Of a DNA stretch of 64,000 nt, positions 17,610 through 25,341 are shown in pieces; position 1 is the first letter of the stretch, and every line of letters begins with the position of its first letter. Source of the stretch: Bradyrhizobium cajani (lineage in GTDB: Bacteria > Pseudomonadota > Alphaproteobacteria > Rhizobiales > Xanthobacteraceae); assembly GCF_009759665.1 (NCBI RefSeq), contig NZ_WQNE01000032.1, positions 32,536-96,535 of the forward strand, given 5' to 3'. The notes under the pieces are model-generated. The model was not told where the DNA came from and did no database searches. It saw nothing but the letters and a program-made list of their open reading frames with translations. A program made the position numbers and the translations under genes.

Positions 17610-17638
17610 AAAGGGGCCGGCGATTTGCCGGCCCCTTT
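17610..17638 (-). terminator. Terminator-like hairpin between nirK and nirV
   Basis: On the minus strand GGGGCCGGC and GCCGGCCCC pair around a five-base loop, extended by AAA/TTT flanks and followed by TTTTTCTTTC. This is a good intrinsic-terminator shape directly after nirK. It would let most transcripts stop after nirK and some reach nirV. Confidence 0.7.
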
Positions 17639-17643
17639 GCTTG

Positions 17644-18768
17644 TCAGTTGGTCTTGCGGCCGGTCTCCAGGGCGCCTTGTGTCTGCGGCGGGATCTCCGC
17701 AGGGGCCTTCACCTGGGTCATCAGATCGTCGTTCCACTTGCCTTCGACCTTGAAGTGCGCGGTGGCGCCGAGATCTGCGGCCTCGATCAGGTTATGCGTG
17801 ACATAGGCGTAGATGCCGGGTTGCAGGAACTTGTACAGCGCCGCTCCTGCCGAGCCGCCGCGGATGAACCAGGTCTCGAGCCCGACCTCGGGTGCATTGC
17901 CGAACTTGCCGGTCTCCCAGACATAATCGCCATGGCCGCCGATCAGGTGCGGACGGCTGTCGCGATTGGCCTGCGAGTGGACGATCAGCACGTTCTCGCC
18001 GACATTGGCGGTGAGTGCGCTCTTGCCGGTCAGCGCGCCGGCCTTGCCGTTGAACACGACATGGGTCGGCGTGAGCTTCTTCATCACCTCTTCAGTTTCG
18101 GTGAAGGCTTCGCCCGGGGACTCGTAGGACTTGAAATTGCCCTTCTCGTCGCGCGGCACGTACATGTCCTGCTCGCCGATGTAGTAGACCTTGTCGTATT
18201 TCAGCGCGTGGCCCTTGCCGTCGTTGAGGCCGTCACGCGGCAGCACCATCACGGCGCCGTTCATGCCGGAGACGACGTGCCAGGGGATCATCGGGCCGCC
18301 CGGCGCGCAGTGGTAGACGAACACGCCGGTCTTGGTCGCCTTCCAGCGCAGCACGACCTGCTCGCCGGGATTGATCAGGGTGAGCGCGCCGCCGCCGAGC
18401 GCGCCGGTCGCGGAATGGAAGTCGATATTGTGCGGCATGGTGTTGGTCGCGGGATTGACCAGCGTCGTTTCGACGTAGTCGCCCTCATGCACGACCATCA
18501 GCGGGCCCGGCATCGAGCCGTTGAAGGTCATCGCCTGGAAGGTCGTGCCCTTCTCGTCGATGACGACCTTCTTCTCCTCGATCGTGAGCTTGAACTCGAT
18601 GATCTTGGGGCCCTGCTTGGTCGCCTGTTCGTGCGCATGCACGAAGGGAGGAGCAACCAGCTCCACCTTCTGACGCGGCAGCTTGAGATCATCGGCGGCG
18701 AGAGCGGGGGTCGCCAGCATCAGGGCGGTAGCGGCAGCGCTGATCAATGCGGCTCTGCGGGTGAACAT
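17644..18768 (-). CDS. nirK: Copper nitrite reductase, NO-forming
   Basis: This periplasmic trimeric enzyme reduces nitrite to nitric oxide, the committing step of denitrification. Its 374 residues start with a twin-arginine signal (TRRAALISAAATALMLATPALA). Copper ligands are all visible: MPHNIDFHSA, VYHCAPGGPMIPWHVVSGMNG (type 1 Cys, His and Met, type 2 His), and the later LIGGHGDYVW and VTHNLIEA. I choose ATG 18768 because GAAGG stands nine bases before it; an in-frame ATG at 18777 overlaps that site. A TTG-N8-CAA FixK/NNR-type box lies 70 bases upstream. Next to it on the same strand are nirV (downstream) and a PCuAC-type copper protein (upstream). Confidence 0.97.
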   Translation of the reverse strand: MFTRRAALISAAATALMLATPALAADDLKLPRQKVELVAPPFVHAHEQATKQGPKIIEFKLTIEEKKVVIDEKGTTFQAMTFNGSMPGPLMVVHEGDYVETTLVNPATNTMPHNIDFHSATGALGGGALTLINPGEQVVLRWKATKTGVFVYHCAPGGPMIPWHVVSGMNGAVMVLPRDGLNDGKGHALKYDKVYYIGEQDMYVPRDEKGNFKSYESPGEAFTETEEVMKKLTPTHVVFNGKAGALTGKSALTANVGENVLIVHSQANRDSRPHLIGGHGDYVWETGKFGNAPEVGLETWFIRGGSAGAALYKFLQPGIYAYVTHNLIEAADLGATAHFKVEGKWNDDLMTQVKAPAEIPPQTQGALETGRKTN

Positions 18769-18837
18769 CGGAAGCATCCTTCATCTGAAATGGTCTTGAT
18801 GACGGGATGCAGTGTGCGCCTATCGCTGCAAGAGTGT

Positions 18838-18851
18838 TTGCGCTGCGACAA
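18838..18851. promoter_or_regulatory. FixK/NnrR-type box before nirK
   Basis: TTGCGCTGCGACAA fits TTG-N8-CAA, the core recognised by FixK2, NnrR and other Fnr-family proteins. It is centred about 77 bases upstream of the nirK start, a normal activator position. Confidence 0.75.
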
Positions 18852-18891
18852 GCTTTTGCCTGATTTGCTTCCGCTGCAGTACATAGGTGGT

Positions 18892-19758
18892 TTACCGGAG
18901 CAGAATTGGTGACACGACGTTCACCGCGTCCGAGGACGTGATGCGGATGTCGAGGCCGAGCGACCAGCGGCCGGGCAGCGGTGCCGACATCCTGACCCGC
19001 CACTGATCGTTGCCGACGCGCTCGGCGTTTGCCGTCACCGGCGCCACGCCGTGCTCGGGATTGGTGAGCGTGACAGCCACCGCTTCGGCGCTCAGCGGCA
19101 ACTCGTTCGCATCTTCGAGCTGGATCGCGATCTCGACCGGTCCGGCGCGGCCGGGCGACACCGTGACGTTCGCCATCGCCTTTTCGGCGTGGAGATGCGT
19201 GAAGAAGCTCTCGTCCGCCTCGGAGGTCGTTGCCGGCGAAACGGGCGTCGCATGCTCCGCGCGGCGAAAGGGCTCCGCAGTCTCCGTCCTTGCCGGCGCC
19301 TGCGCGCCGATGGCCTGGACGTCGAGCGTAACTTTCACCTCGCCGGCATGCTCGAACGAGAGCGTCACCGGGACCTGCTCGCCGACGCGCAGCGGTGCAT
19401 CGAGGCCGATGAACATCAAATGTCCGCCGCCGGGTGCAAGCGTGACGGATTGTCCGGGGGCGATGACGAGACCGTCGTCCAGCGGGCGCATGGTCATGAC
19501 GCCGGCGCTGATGGCCATCTCGTGAATCTCGGTCTTGAGCGCATGCGCGGTCGAGGCGGTCTTCAACCGCTCCGGCCTGCGCCCCCTGTTCTCGATCGTG
19601 AGATAGCCGCCGGCCACCTTGGCGCCGCCGGGCGTCGCCCGGCTCCAGGCCCTGGTGACGACGAGATCGCCGCTGGTGGTATCGGCGGCGAAAGCGGGCA
19701 GCCAGACCAGGCACGACAGGGCGACTGCGCCCGCGAAAGTTTGCTTGGATGGGATCAT
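18892..19758 (-). CDS. PCuAC-type copper chaperone with CopC-like C-terminal domain
   Basis: This exported protein has 288 residues. After a signal peptide (AGAVALSCLVWLPAFA) comes a PCuAC domain (about residues 25-140) with the Cu(I) ligand pattern EIHEM...MTMRP...GGGHLMFIGL. A linker (about 140-190) leads to a second beta-rich domain (VEIAIQLEDANELPLSAEAVAVTL, PGRWSLGLDIRI) resembling CopC/YtkA-like domains. PCuAC proteins deliver copper to periplasmic cupro-enzymes, so supply to NirK is a reasonable inference from the position directly upstream of nirK on the same strand. The frame extends to a TTG at 19803 inside the upstream gene; ATG 19758 fits the signal peptide. It is probably co-transcribed with the 66-residue gene 25 bases upstream. 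Confidence 0.82.
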   Translation of the reverse strand: MIPSKQTFAGAVALSCLVWLPAFAADTTSGDLVVTRAWSRATPGGAKVAGGYLTIENRGRRPERLKTASTAHALKTEIHEMAISAGVMTMRPLDDGLVIAPGQSVTLAPGGGHLMFIGLDAPLRVGEQVPVTLSFEHAGEVKVTLDVQAIGAQAPARTETAEPFRRAEHATPVSPATTSEADESFFTHLHAEKAMANVTVSPGRAGPVEIAIQLEDANELPLSAEAVAVTLTNPEHGVAPVTANAERVGNDQWRVRMSAPLPGRWSLGLDIRITSSDAVNVVSPILLR

Positions 19759-19783
19759 GACGAGGGCTTTCGCGACGACGCGG

Positions 19784-19984
19784 CTAGAAGATGTTGACGG
19801 CAAGCCAGACCGTCGTCCAGACCGCCAGCGCGAGCACGATGAAGACCGCGATCGCCGCCGCCACAGCCCGCACGGCGCCGCCCGGGGCCGGCGCCGCCGG
19901 TGCCGGCCGGAAGTCGTCGAAGCGCGGGATATGGCCGCGAACGTCGAGCAGGGAGAGAATCAGTTCGAGTGCGAGAAACCTCAT
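19784..19984 (-). CDS. Small single-span membrane protein, first in the copper-chaperone operon
   Basis: I do not recognise a family for this 66-residue protein. It begins MRFLALELILSLLDVRGHIP, continues with a proline/alanine stretch (RPAPAAPAPGG) and ends in a strong membrane segment (AVAAAIAVFIVLALAVWTTVWLAV). ATG 19984 is preferred over an upstream start at 20062, which would overlap the regulatory box. A TTG-N8-CAA box is centred about 71 bases upstream, and the PCuAC-type gene follows 25 bases downstream. Context suggests a membrane partner in copper handling or nitrite-reductase assembly under low oxygen, but this is inference. Confidence 0.7.
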   Translation of the reverse strand: MRFLALELILSLLDVRGHIPRFDDFRPAPAAPAPGGAVRAVAAAIAVFIVLALAVWTTVWLAVNIF

Positions 19985-20048
19985 GGCAGGACGCTCCAAA
20001 TGGCCGCGCGATTGATCGCGACCATGACGCGGAACCCGCTGGACCGCT

Positions 20049-20062
20049 TTGCGCGAGCGCAA
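20049..20062. promoter_or_regulatory. FixK/NnrR-type box 1, hemN intergenic region
   Basis: TTGCGCGAGCGCAA is an almost perfect palindrome of the TTG-N8-CAA type. It is placed about 71 bases upstream of the leftward 66-residue gene and probably serves it. Confidence 0.75.
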
Positions 20063-20089
20063 GGTTTCCGCTGCTGCCCCTGGCCGACT

Positions 20090-20103
20090 TTGCGCGAGCG
20101 CAA
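20090..20103. promoter_or_regulatory. FixK/NnrR-type box 2, before hemN
   Basis: The same 14-mer, TTGCGCGAGCGCAA, is repeated 41 bases from box 1, with identical flanking bases (TTT and GGT). It is centred about 96 bases upstream of the hemN start and probably drives hemN under low oxygen. Confidence 0.75.
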
Positions 20104-20192
20104 GGTCGCTCTCGCCGATCCGGGTTAGCTGAATGCACTCCGTGATTTGCCGCGATGCCTTTACGCGGCCGAAATTTACGAATGGGTAAGAT

Positions 20193-21545
20193 ATGAGAGT
20201 CGATCTCGCAGCGAGCTATGGCGAAGAACGTCTGCCGCGCTACACCAGCTACCCGACCGCGCCGCATTTTTCGGCTGCGATCGGCGCAAAGACCTACGCT
20301 GGGTGGCTCGCCCAGCTCCCGGCTGGAGCCAGCGCGTCACTCTACCTGCATGTGCCGTTCTGTCGCGAGATGTGCTGGTATTGCGGCTGCCATACCCAGA
20401 TCGTCCGCCGCGACGAGTTGATCGCGGCCTATCAGCGGACGCTGCGCAGCGAGATCGCACTGGTCGCCGATACCATCGGCCGCCGCATCAAGGTCGAACA
20501 CATCCATTTCGGCGGCGGCACACCGACGATCATGGCGCCGGAGGCGTTTGCCGAGTTGGTGGCGGAGATGCGCCACGCGTTCTTCGTGCTGCCGTCGGCC
20601 GAGATCGCCGTCGAGATCGATCCCCGGACATTGACCGCCGACATGGTCGAAGCCATGCGGCTCTCGGGCGTCAACCGCGCGAGCCTCGGGGTGCAGAGCT
20701 TTGATCCCGTCGTGCAGCGCGCGATCAACCGCGTTCAGAGCTTCGAGCAGACGGCGTCCGTCGTCGACATGCTGAGGCGCGCCGGCATCAACGGCATCAA
20801 CTTCGACCTGATCTACGGGCTGCCGCACCAGACCGTCGCCTCGTGCCTGGATACGGTCCGGCGCAGCCTCTCGCTCGCGCCTGACCGCTTCTCGGTGTTC
20901 GGCTACGCTCATGTGCCCGAATTCAAGAAGCACCAGCGCATGATCAACGAGAGCGTCCTGCCCGATGGCCTTGCGCGTCACGACCAGGCCTGCGCGATCG
21001 CGAATGCGCTGAAGGAGGCCGGTTACGTGCAGATCGGGCTCGATCATTTCGCGCGACCCGACGATTCGATGGCGGTGGCCTTCAAGGAGCGGACGCTGCG
21101 ACGTAATTTCCAGGGCTATACCACCGACCAGGGCGAGGTTCTGCTCGGTTTCGGCGCAAGTGCGATCGGGCATCTCCCGCAGGGCTATATCCAGAACGAG
21201 GTGCAGATCGGCGCTTATGCGCAGGGCATCACCGCCGGCCGTCTCGCGACCGCGAAGGGCTATGGTCTCACCGACGACGACCGGCTGCGCGCCGACATCA
21301 TCGAGCGCATCATGTGCGAGTTCGGTGTCGATCTCGGCGACATCTGCGCGCGCCATGGCGCGGAGCCCGAGGCGATGCTGAAGTCGGCGTCGCGTCTGAA
21401 GCCGCTGATCTCGGATGGCGTCGTCAGGCTGGACGGCGACCGGCTCGCGGTCGCAAAGGACTCGCGCTTCCTGGTCCGCAGCGTCGCGGCCGCGTTCGAC
21501 GCGCATCTGGATCCGGGAAAGCAGCTGCACAGCCGGGCTGTGTGA
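20193..21545 (+). CDS. hemN: Oxygen-independent coproporphyrinogen III oxidase
   Basis: This radical-SAM enzyme decarboxylates coproporphyrinogen III to protoporphyrinogen IX without oxygen, so it supports haem synthesis in anaerobic or micro-oxic cells. Its 450 residues match full-length HemN. The N-terminal RYTSYPTAPHF, the iron-sulfur motif CREMCWYCGC (CxxxCxxC), HFGGGTPTI, SLGVQSFDPVVQRAINR and GINFDLIYGLPHQT are all diagnostic; the C-terminal HemN domain is also present. Start ATG 20193; the ribosome site is weak. A FixK/NnrR-type box lies upstream. It is divergent from the copper-chaperone operon and next to nnrR-nnrS. Confidence 0.96.
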   Translation: MRVDLAASYGEERLPRYTSYPTAPHFSAAIGAKTYAGWLAQLPAGASASLYLHVPFCREMCWYCGCHTQIVRRDELIAAYQRTLRSEIALVADTIGRRIKVEHIHFGGGTPTIMAPEAFAELVAEMRHAFFVLPSAEIAVEIDPRTLTADMVEAMRLSGVNRASLGVQSFDPVVQRAINRVQSFEQTASVVDMLRRAGINGINFDLIYGLPHQTVASCLDTVRRSLSLAPDRFSVFGYAHVPEFKKHQRMINESVLPDGLARHDQACAIANALKEAGYVQIGLDHFARPDDSMAVAFKERTLRRNFQGYTTDQGEVLLGFGASAIGHLPQGYIQNEVQIGAYAQGITAGRLATAKGYGLTDDDRLRADIIERIMCEFGVDLGDICARHGAEPEAMLKSASRLKPLISDGVVRLDGDRLAVAKDSRFLVRSVAAAFDAHLDPGKQLHSRAV

Positions 21546-21558
21546 GCTCTCTCCTTCC

Positions 21559-21663
21559 GTCATTCCGGGGCGCGCCTCTTTGGCGCGAACCCGGAATCCA
21601 TTTCACCGCATGACTTGCTGCCCGATGGATTCCGGGTTCGCGCTGCGCGCGCCCCGGAATGAC
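21559..21663. repeat. GTCATTCCGGGGC palindromic repeat
   Basis: GTCATTCCGGGGCGCGCC at one end and GCGCGCCCCGGAATGAC at the other are inverted, with inner arms AACCCGGAATCCATT and GATGGATTCCGGGTT. Copies of the family occur at 45174-45251 and 51926-52028. It lies just past the hemN stop. Confidence 0.8.
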
Positions 21664-21671
21664 AACTGTGC

Positions 21672-21685
21672 TTGCGCTCCAACAA
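21672..21685. promoter_or_regulatory. FixK/NnrR-type box before the DUF1858 gene
   Basis: TTGCGCTCCAACAA fits TTG-N8-CAA with weaker inner symmetry. It is centred about 56 bases upstream of the ATG at 21734. Confidence 0.55.
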
Positions 21686-21733
21686 AGAACCCCCGCCGCT
21701 CGCCGCTATCGTCGTTTCGGAACGGAGTTGTCC

Positions 21734-21931
21734 ATGCCTTTCCGATCCGACGATCTGGTCGATGACATCATGCGTTCGGCGCCGCACACGATCCGCGTGT
21801 TTCTCGCCTTCAGGATGGCCTGTGTCGGCTGTCCGATCGCAACCTTCCACACGGTGGATGACGCCTGCCGCGAGCATGGCATCGATCGCGAGAAATTCCT
21901 CGCCGCGCTATGCGACTGCGTGCCGGCGTGA
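21734..21931 (+). CDS. DUF1858 small redox-type protein
   Basis: This 65-residue cytoplasmic protein of the DUF1858 family (hybrid-cluster-protein-associated redox disulfide domain) contains DDLVDDIMRSAPHTIRVFLAFRMACVGCPIA, of which the CVGC cysteine pair is the key feature. REHGIDREKFLAAL and a last CDC near the C terminus follow. Such proteins are often found beside nitrogen-oxide or hybrid-cluster genes, but the biochemical role is not settled. Start ATG 21734, with the longer frame from 21659 running back into the repeat. It sits in the denitrification island with its own candidate FixK/NnrR box. Confidence 0.82.
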   Translation: MPFRSDDLVDDIMRSAPHTIRVFLAFRMACVGCPIATFHTVDDACREHGIDREKFLAALCDCVPA

Positions 21932-22044
21932 AGCGGTCCGGAATTCGCGCGGGTCGCGCGCGGATTCCCGGGTGAGGAGGCGCTTTCGCCGTAAGCGGAG
22001 CGCCTCTCACCCCGATCTTCAGGGAAAACGTCCTGGCGCTGCTC

Positions 22045-22755
22045 TCACGCCGCGCCGCTGTCGGGGCTCTGCTCCGCCAGCACGACGATCCTGTGCGGTT
22101 CGCGCAGGATGATGCGCTGACGGCCACTCTCGACGAGGCCCTGGCTCTCCCAGCCGCTCAGGATGCGGCTGACGGTGTGCAGCGTGGTGCCGGTCATCTG
22201 TGCGATGTCCTGGCGGCTGATCGGGAAGTCGATCTCGATGCCGTGGTCGAGTTTCTTGCCGGACTGCTTGGCGAGGCGGAGCAGGGCGTGTGCGACGCGC
22301 TGCTCGACCTGTTGGGTCGATATCTCCAGGATACGGGTGTGGCTTTCCTGAAGCCGCGTGCCGACGGTCTGGAGGGTGTTGGCGGCGAGCGCGGGGAACC
22401 GTTCGACCAGGCGCGGCCAGGCCGAAGTCGGCCAGATCAGCACCACGCTGTCGTCGACCGCGATCGCGGTCGCCGGATAGCGCGCCGCTCCGATCGCCAT
22501 TGCGAGGCCGAAGGTCTCGCCGGGGGCGACATAGCGCACCACGATCTGCTCGCCGGTCGGCGTGGTCTTGGCCGCGCGGACATGGCCGTGCAGCAGCAGG
22601 AAGAAGGATTGCGCGTCTGCGCCCTGCTCGAAGATGGCGCTGTTCCTGGGATAGCGCGCCGAGCGGGCCTCGCGCAGGATCTCGTCGAGGGCGTCCGGGC
22701 TGACCCCGGCAAACAGCGGCAAATGCGCAACCAGCGATGTGTCGACCTTGGCCAT
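22045..22755 (-). CDS. nnrR: Crp/Fnr-family regulator, NnrR
   Basis: This 236-residue transcription factor has a cyclic-nucleotide-binding-like sensor domain (LPLFAGVSPDALDEIL, FFLLLHGHVRA, GETFGLAMAIG), a dimer helix and a C-terminal helix-turn-helix (ISRQDIAQMTGTTLHTVSRILSGW). It lacks the N-terminal cysteines of Fnr, as expected for NnrR/DNR-type NO sensors. The recognition helix keeps the Ser-Arg pair of the family that reads TTG half-sites. A consensus AGGAGG ribosome site precedes the ATG at 22755. It is divergent from nnrS across a palindromic box, next to hemN and nirK, so control of the nitrite/NO genes is the natural inference. A longer frame to 22821 would cover the box and is rejected. 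Confidence 0.9.
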   Translation of the reverse strand: MAKVDTSLVAHLPLFAGVSPDALDEILREARSARYPRNSAIFEQGADAQSFFLLLHGHVRAAKTTPTGEQIVVRYVAPGETFGLAMAIGAARYPATAIAVDDSVVLIWPTSAWPRLVERFPALAANTLQTVGTRLQESHTRILEISTQQVEQRVAHALLRLAKQSGKKLDHGIEIDFPISRQDIAQMTGTTLHTVSRILSGWESQGLVESGRQRIILREPHRIVVLAEQSPDSGAA

Positions 22756-22807
22756 TTTGCCTCCTTGGCGCTCGGGAGTGTGATGGCACCTGCAATCGTC
22801 GGGGTGT

Positions 22808-22821
22808 TTGCGATAGCGCAA
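22808..22821. promoter_or_regulatory. FixK/NnrR-type box between nnrR and nnrS
   Basis: TTGCGATAGCGCAA is a near-perfect TTG-N8-CAA palindrome. It lies 53 bases from the nnrR start and 64 bases from the nnrS start, so it could control both divergent genes. Confidence 0.75.
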
Positions 22822-22884
22822 AACCAGCCGGCCGGAGCGGCAGTATTTTTCCAGACATGGTCTGAAATTTACTGGAGTCCCCCC

Positions 22885-24096
22885 ATGGCTGGTGCCCGAT
22901 CCCGTAATCCGAAGGGCTGGCCGCTGTTTGCCAACAGCTTCCGGCCCTTCTTCCTGCTGGGCGCGATTCAGGCCGGGCTATCGATCCTGGCCTGGCTGCC
23001 GATGTTTTACGGTGAATTGTCGGTGAGCTCGGCGTTCGCGCCGCGCGACTGGCACGTCCACGAGATGCTTTATGGCTTCCTCCCGGCGGTGATCACGGGC
23101 TTCCTGTTCACGGCGATCCCGAACTGGACCGGGCGGCTGCCGATCCAGGGCACGTCGCTGGGCGCGCTGCTGGTGGTCTGGCTCGGCGGGCGCGTCGCAG
23201 TGACGCTGTCCGCAGACACCGGCTGGGCGTTGGCACTGGTCGTCGATGCCGCTTTCCTGGCGCTGGTCGTCGCCGCTGCGACGCGCGAGATCATCGCGGG
23301 CGGCAACTGGCGCAACCTGCCGGTGGTGATGCTGGTGCTGATGCTGCTCGCCGGCAATGTCGGCTTTCATCTCGAAGCGCATTACCAGGGCGCGGCCGAT
23401 ATCAGCATCCGCGTCGGCGTCAGTGTGGTCGTGCTGCTGATCGCGCTGATCGGCGGCCGCATCATTCCGAGCTTCACCCGTAACTGGCTGGTCAAGTTCA
23501 ATCCCGGCCGCCTGCCGGTGCCGTTCGGTCGGTTCGACGGCGCGGTGATCGGATGCAGTGCGCTGGCGCTGATCGCGTGGATCGCGTCGCCCCTGAGCAC
23601 GATCACCGGCGTTGCGATGGCTTTGGTCGGCGCGCTGCATCTGGTGCGACTCGCACGCTGGGCCGGCGACCGTACCTTCCGCGAGCGGCTGCTCCTGATC
23701 CTCCATGTCGGCTACCTCTTCGTGCCGCTCGGTTTCCTGCTGCATGCCATGGCCGTATTCGGCGCGCTGCCGCCGAGCGCGGGCCTTCACGCCTGGATGG
23801 CGGGCGCGGCCGGCACCATGACGCTCGCGGTGATGACGCGCGCGAGCCTCGGCCATACCGGACAGGCCCTGACGGCCTCACCGGCGACGCAGGGAATCTA
23901 TGTCGCGGTCATCGTCGCGGCGCTGGCGCGGGTCGCTGCCGTGGTGCTGCCGGCGCATAGCGATGCGCTGCTGCACATCGCCGCCTGCGGCTGGGTCATC
24001 GCGTTCCTCGGCTTTGCGATTGCGTTCGGTCCGCTGCTCGCCGGCGCCCGCATGCGCGCACTGGCCATCATCGGCGTGCCGGCTCCGGCACGCTGA
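22885..24096 (+). CDS. nnrS: NnrS family membrane protein
   Basis: This polytopic inner-membrane protein of 403 residues is predicted to have about twelve hydrophobic segments. Diagnostic words are PLFANSFRPFFLLGAIQAG, WHVHEMLYGFLPAVITGFLFTAIPNWTG (key words HVHEM and GFLFTAIPNWTG), GGRIIPSFTRNWL and AVMTRASLGHTG. NnrS proteins are haem- and copper-containing and are linked to tolerance of NO stress; the exact reaction is unknown. The frame is open back to 22093, antisense through nnrR, but ATG 22885 with GGAG eight bases before it fits the family start. It shares its control region with nnrR. Confidence 0.92.
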   Translation: MAGARSRNPKGWPLFANSFRPFFLLGAIQAGLSILAWLPMFYGELSVSSAFAPRDWHVHEMLYGFLPAVITGFLFTAIPNWTGRLPIQGTSLGALLVVWLGGRVAVTLSADTGWALALVVDAAFLALVVAAATREIIAGGNWRNLPVVMLVLMLLAGNVGFHLEAHYQGAADISIRVGVSVVVLLIALIGGRIIPSFTRNWLVKFNPGRLPVPFGRFDGAVIGCSALALIAWIASPLSTITGVAMALVGALHLVRLARWAGDRTFRERLLLILHVGYLFVPLGFLLHAMAVFGALPPSAGLHAWMAGAAGTMTLAVMTRASLGHTGQALTASPATQGIYVAVIVAALARVAAVVLPAHSDALLHIAACGWVIAFLGFAIAFGPLLAGARMRALAIIGVPAPAR

Positions 24097-24098
24097 CC

Positions 24099-25136
24099 TC
24101 AGGCGGCCGACGCCGAAGGGATTTCGGCCGGCTTCGCCAGCGGTCGCACGCCCTTGCGCCATTCGGTGATGGAGCAGCCGAAGCGGCCGCGGAACCAGCG
24201 CGCCATGGCGCTCTGGGCGGAGAAGCCGAGCTGCACGGCGATGTCGGCCAGCGGCCGGCCGGGATCGTCGATCAACTGCGTCACGAGATCGGCGCGCTGC
24301 GCATCGAGGATGGCCGAGAAGCTGGTGCCTGATGCGGCGAGGTGGCGGTGGACGGTGCGGCGGGTGCAGGCGAGATGCTCGGCCACGCGCTCGACCGTGC
24401 AGTCACCGCTGGCGAGCAGGATGCGCACGACCTCGTCGACCTTTGCCTCCCAGCTTGCGGGCCGCGTCTCGATCGCCTCGATCCGCTTGCGCAGATAGCT
24501 CGCGATCAGCGGATGCGCGCTCGGGATCCGGCGCGCCATGTCGTGCGCCGACAGCACGATCGAATCGTCGTCGGCATTGAAGGTCACGCGGCAGCCGAAG
24601 AATTCGCGATAGCGCTTGCAGTCGTGCGGCGGCGGATAATGCAGATGCACCTCCTGCGGCCGCCAATCGCTGCTGAACAGGGACTGGATGATGCGGTGGA
24701 CGCTGCCGAGCGCCATGTCGATCGCCTGGCGCGGCGCGGTCGGCCGCCGGCCGCGCAGATGCAGCGCAATGGTCACGGTGTGCTTGTCATGCGAGACGCC
24801 CAGCCGCATGCCGTCGTGATGGACATGAATGAAGCGTGAGAATGCTTCGATAGCTTCGCCGACGGTCGCCTGTTCGCGCACGATCAAACCAACCGCGCCG
24901 AAATTGGTCAGCCCGCCGCGCTCGGCGAGGCGCAAGCCGAAATCTTCGGCGCCGGACGCCTCTGCCGACAATTCGAGCAGACGGCGCAGGCCCGCGACGG
25001 CGATGGGCGTGTCGGGCTTGTCGAGGCAGGCCAGCGGCAGCCTGACCTTGCGCATCATCTGCCGGGGGTCGAGCCCGACCGACCGGGCGACTTCCGGGTA
25101 ATAGCTCAAGCCTGCGCTGCGAATGAGGTCGGTCAT
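24099..25136 (-). CDS. AraC-family regulator with arabinose-binding-like N-terminal domain
   Basis: This 345-residue transcription factor has an N-terminal domain of the OruR/ArgR-like AraC group (SYYPEVARSVGLDPRQMMRKV, FGLRLAERGGLTNFGAVG, key words DPRQMMR and TNFGAVG). A C-terminal two-helix-turn-helix AraC domain follows, at about residues 250-330 (VERVAEHLACTRRTVHRHL and LADIAVQLGFSAQSAMARWFRGRFG). Start ATG 25136; the frame extends to 25382 but runs into the promoter of the divergent regulator. It converges on nnrS with only two bases between stop codons. Its ligand and targets are not evident. Confidence 0.87.
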   Translation of the reverse strand: MTDLIRSAGLSYYPEVARSVGLDPRQMMRKVRLPLACLDKPDTPIAVAGLRRLLELSAEASGAEDFGLRLAERGGLTNFGAVGLIVREQATVGEAIEAFSRFIHVHHDGMRLGVSHDKHTVTIALHLRGRRPTAPRQAIDMALGSVHRIIQSLFSSDWRPQEVHLHYPPPHDCKRYREFFGCRVTFNADDDSIVLSAHDMARRIPSAHPLIASYLRKRIEAIETRPASWEAKVDEVVRILLASGDCTVERVAEHLACTRRTVHRHLAASGTSFSAILDAQRADLVTQLIDDPGRPLADIAVQLGFSAQSAMARWFRGRFGCSITEWRKGVRPLAKPAEIPSASAA

Positions 25137-25341
25137 GCGAGCCGGTCCTGCCAGCCATTCCCGCAGATGTCCCGAAATGTAAAGTTTCTGTCCCGATCCG
25201 TCAAATCCGGGAACAGAGTGGAACATACATAAGGGAAACCGAAGCACTGGCGCCAATGCCGTGCTCACGACGGCGCGGCTGGGTGAAGCGGGCCCGCTGC
25301 CGTCTCGGGCCATTTGACCAAGACATTGCTGGATCGGGATT

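Noticed and set aside
22093..22884. Open frame extending nnrS upstream by about 260 residues
   Set aside because: It is antisense to nnrR and passes through the divergent promoter with its FixK-type box. The NnrS family start is at 22885 with a good ribosome site.
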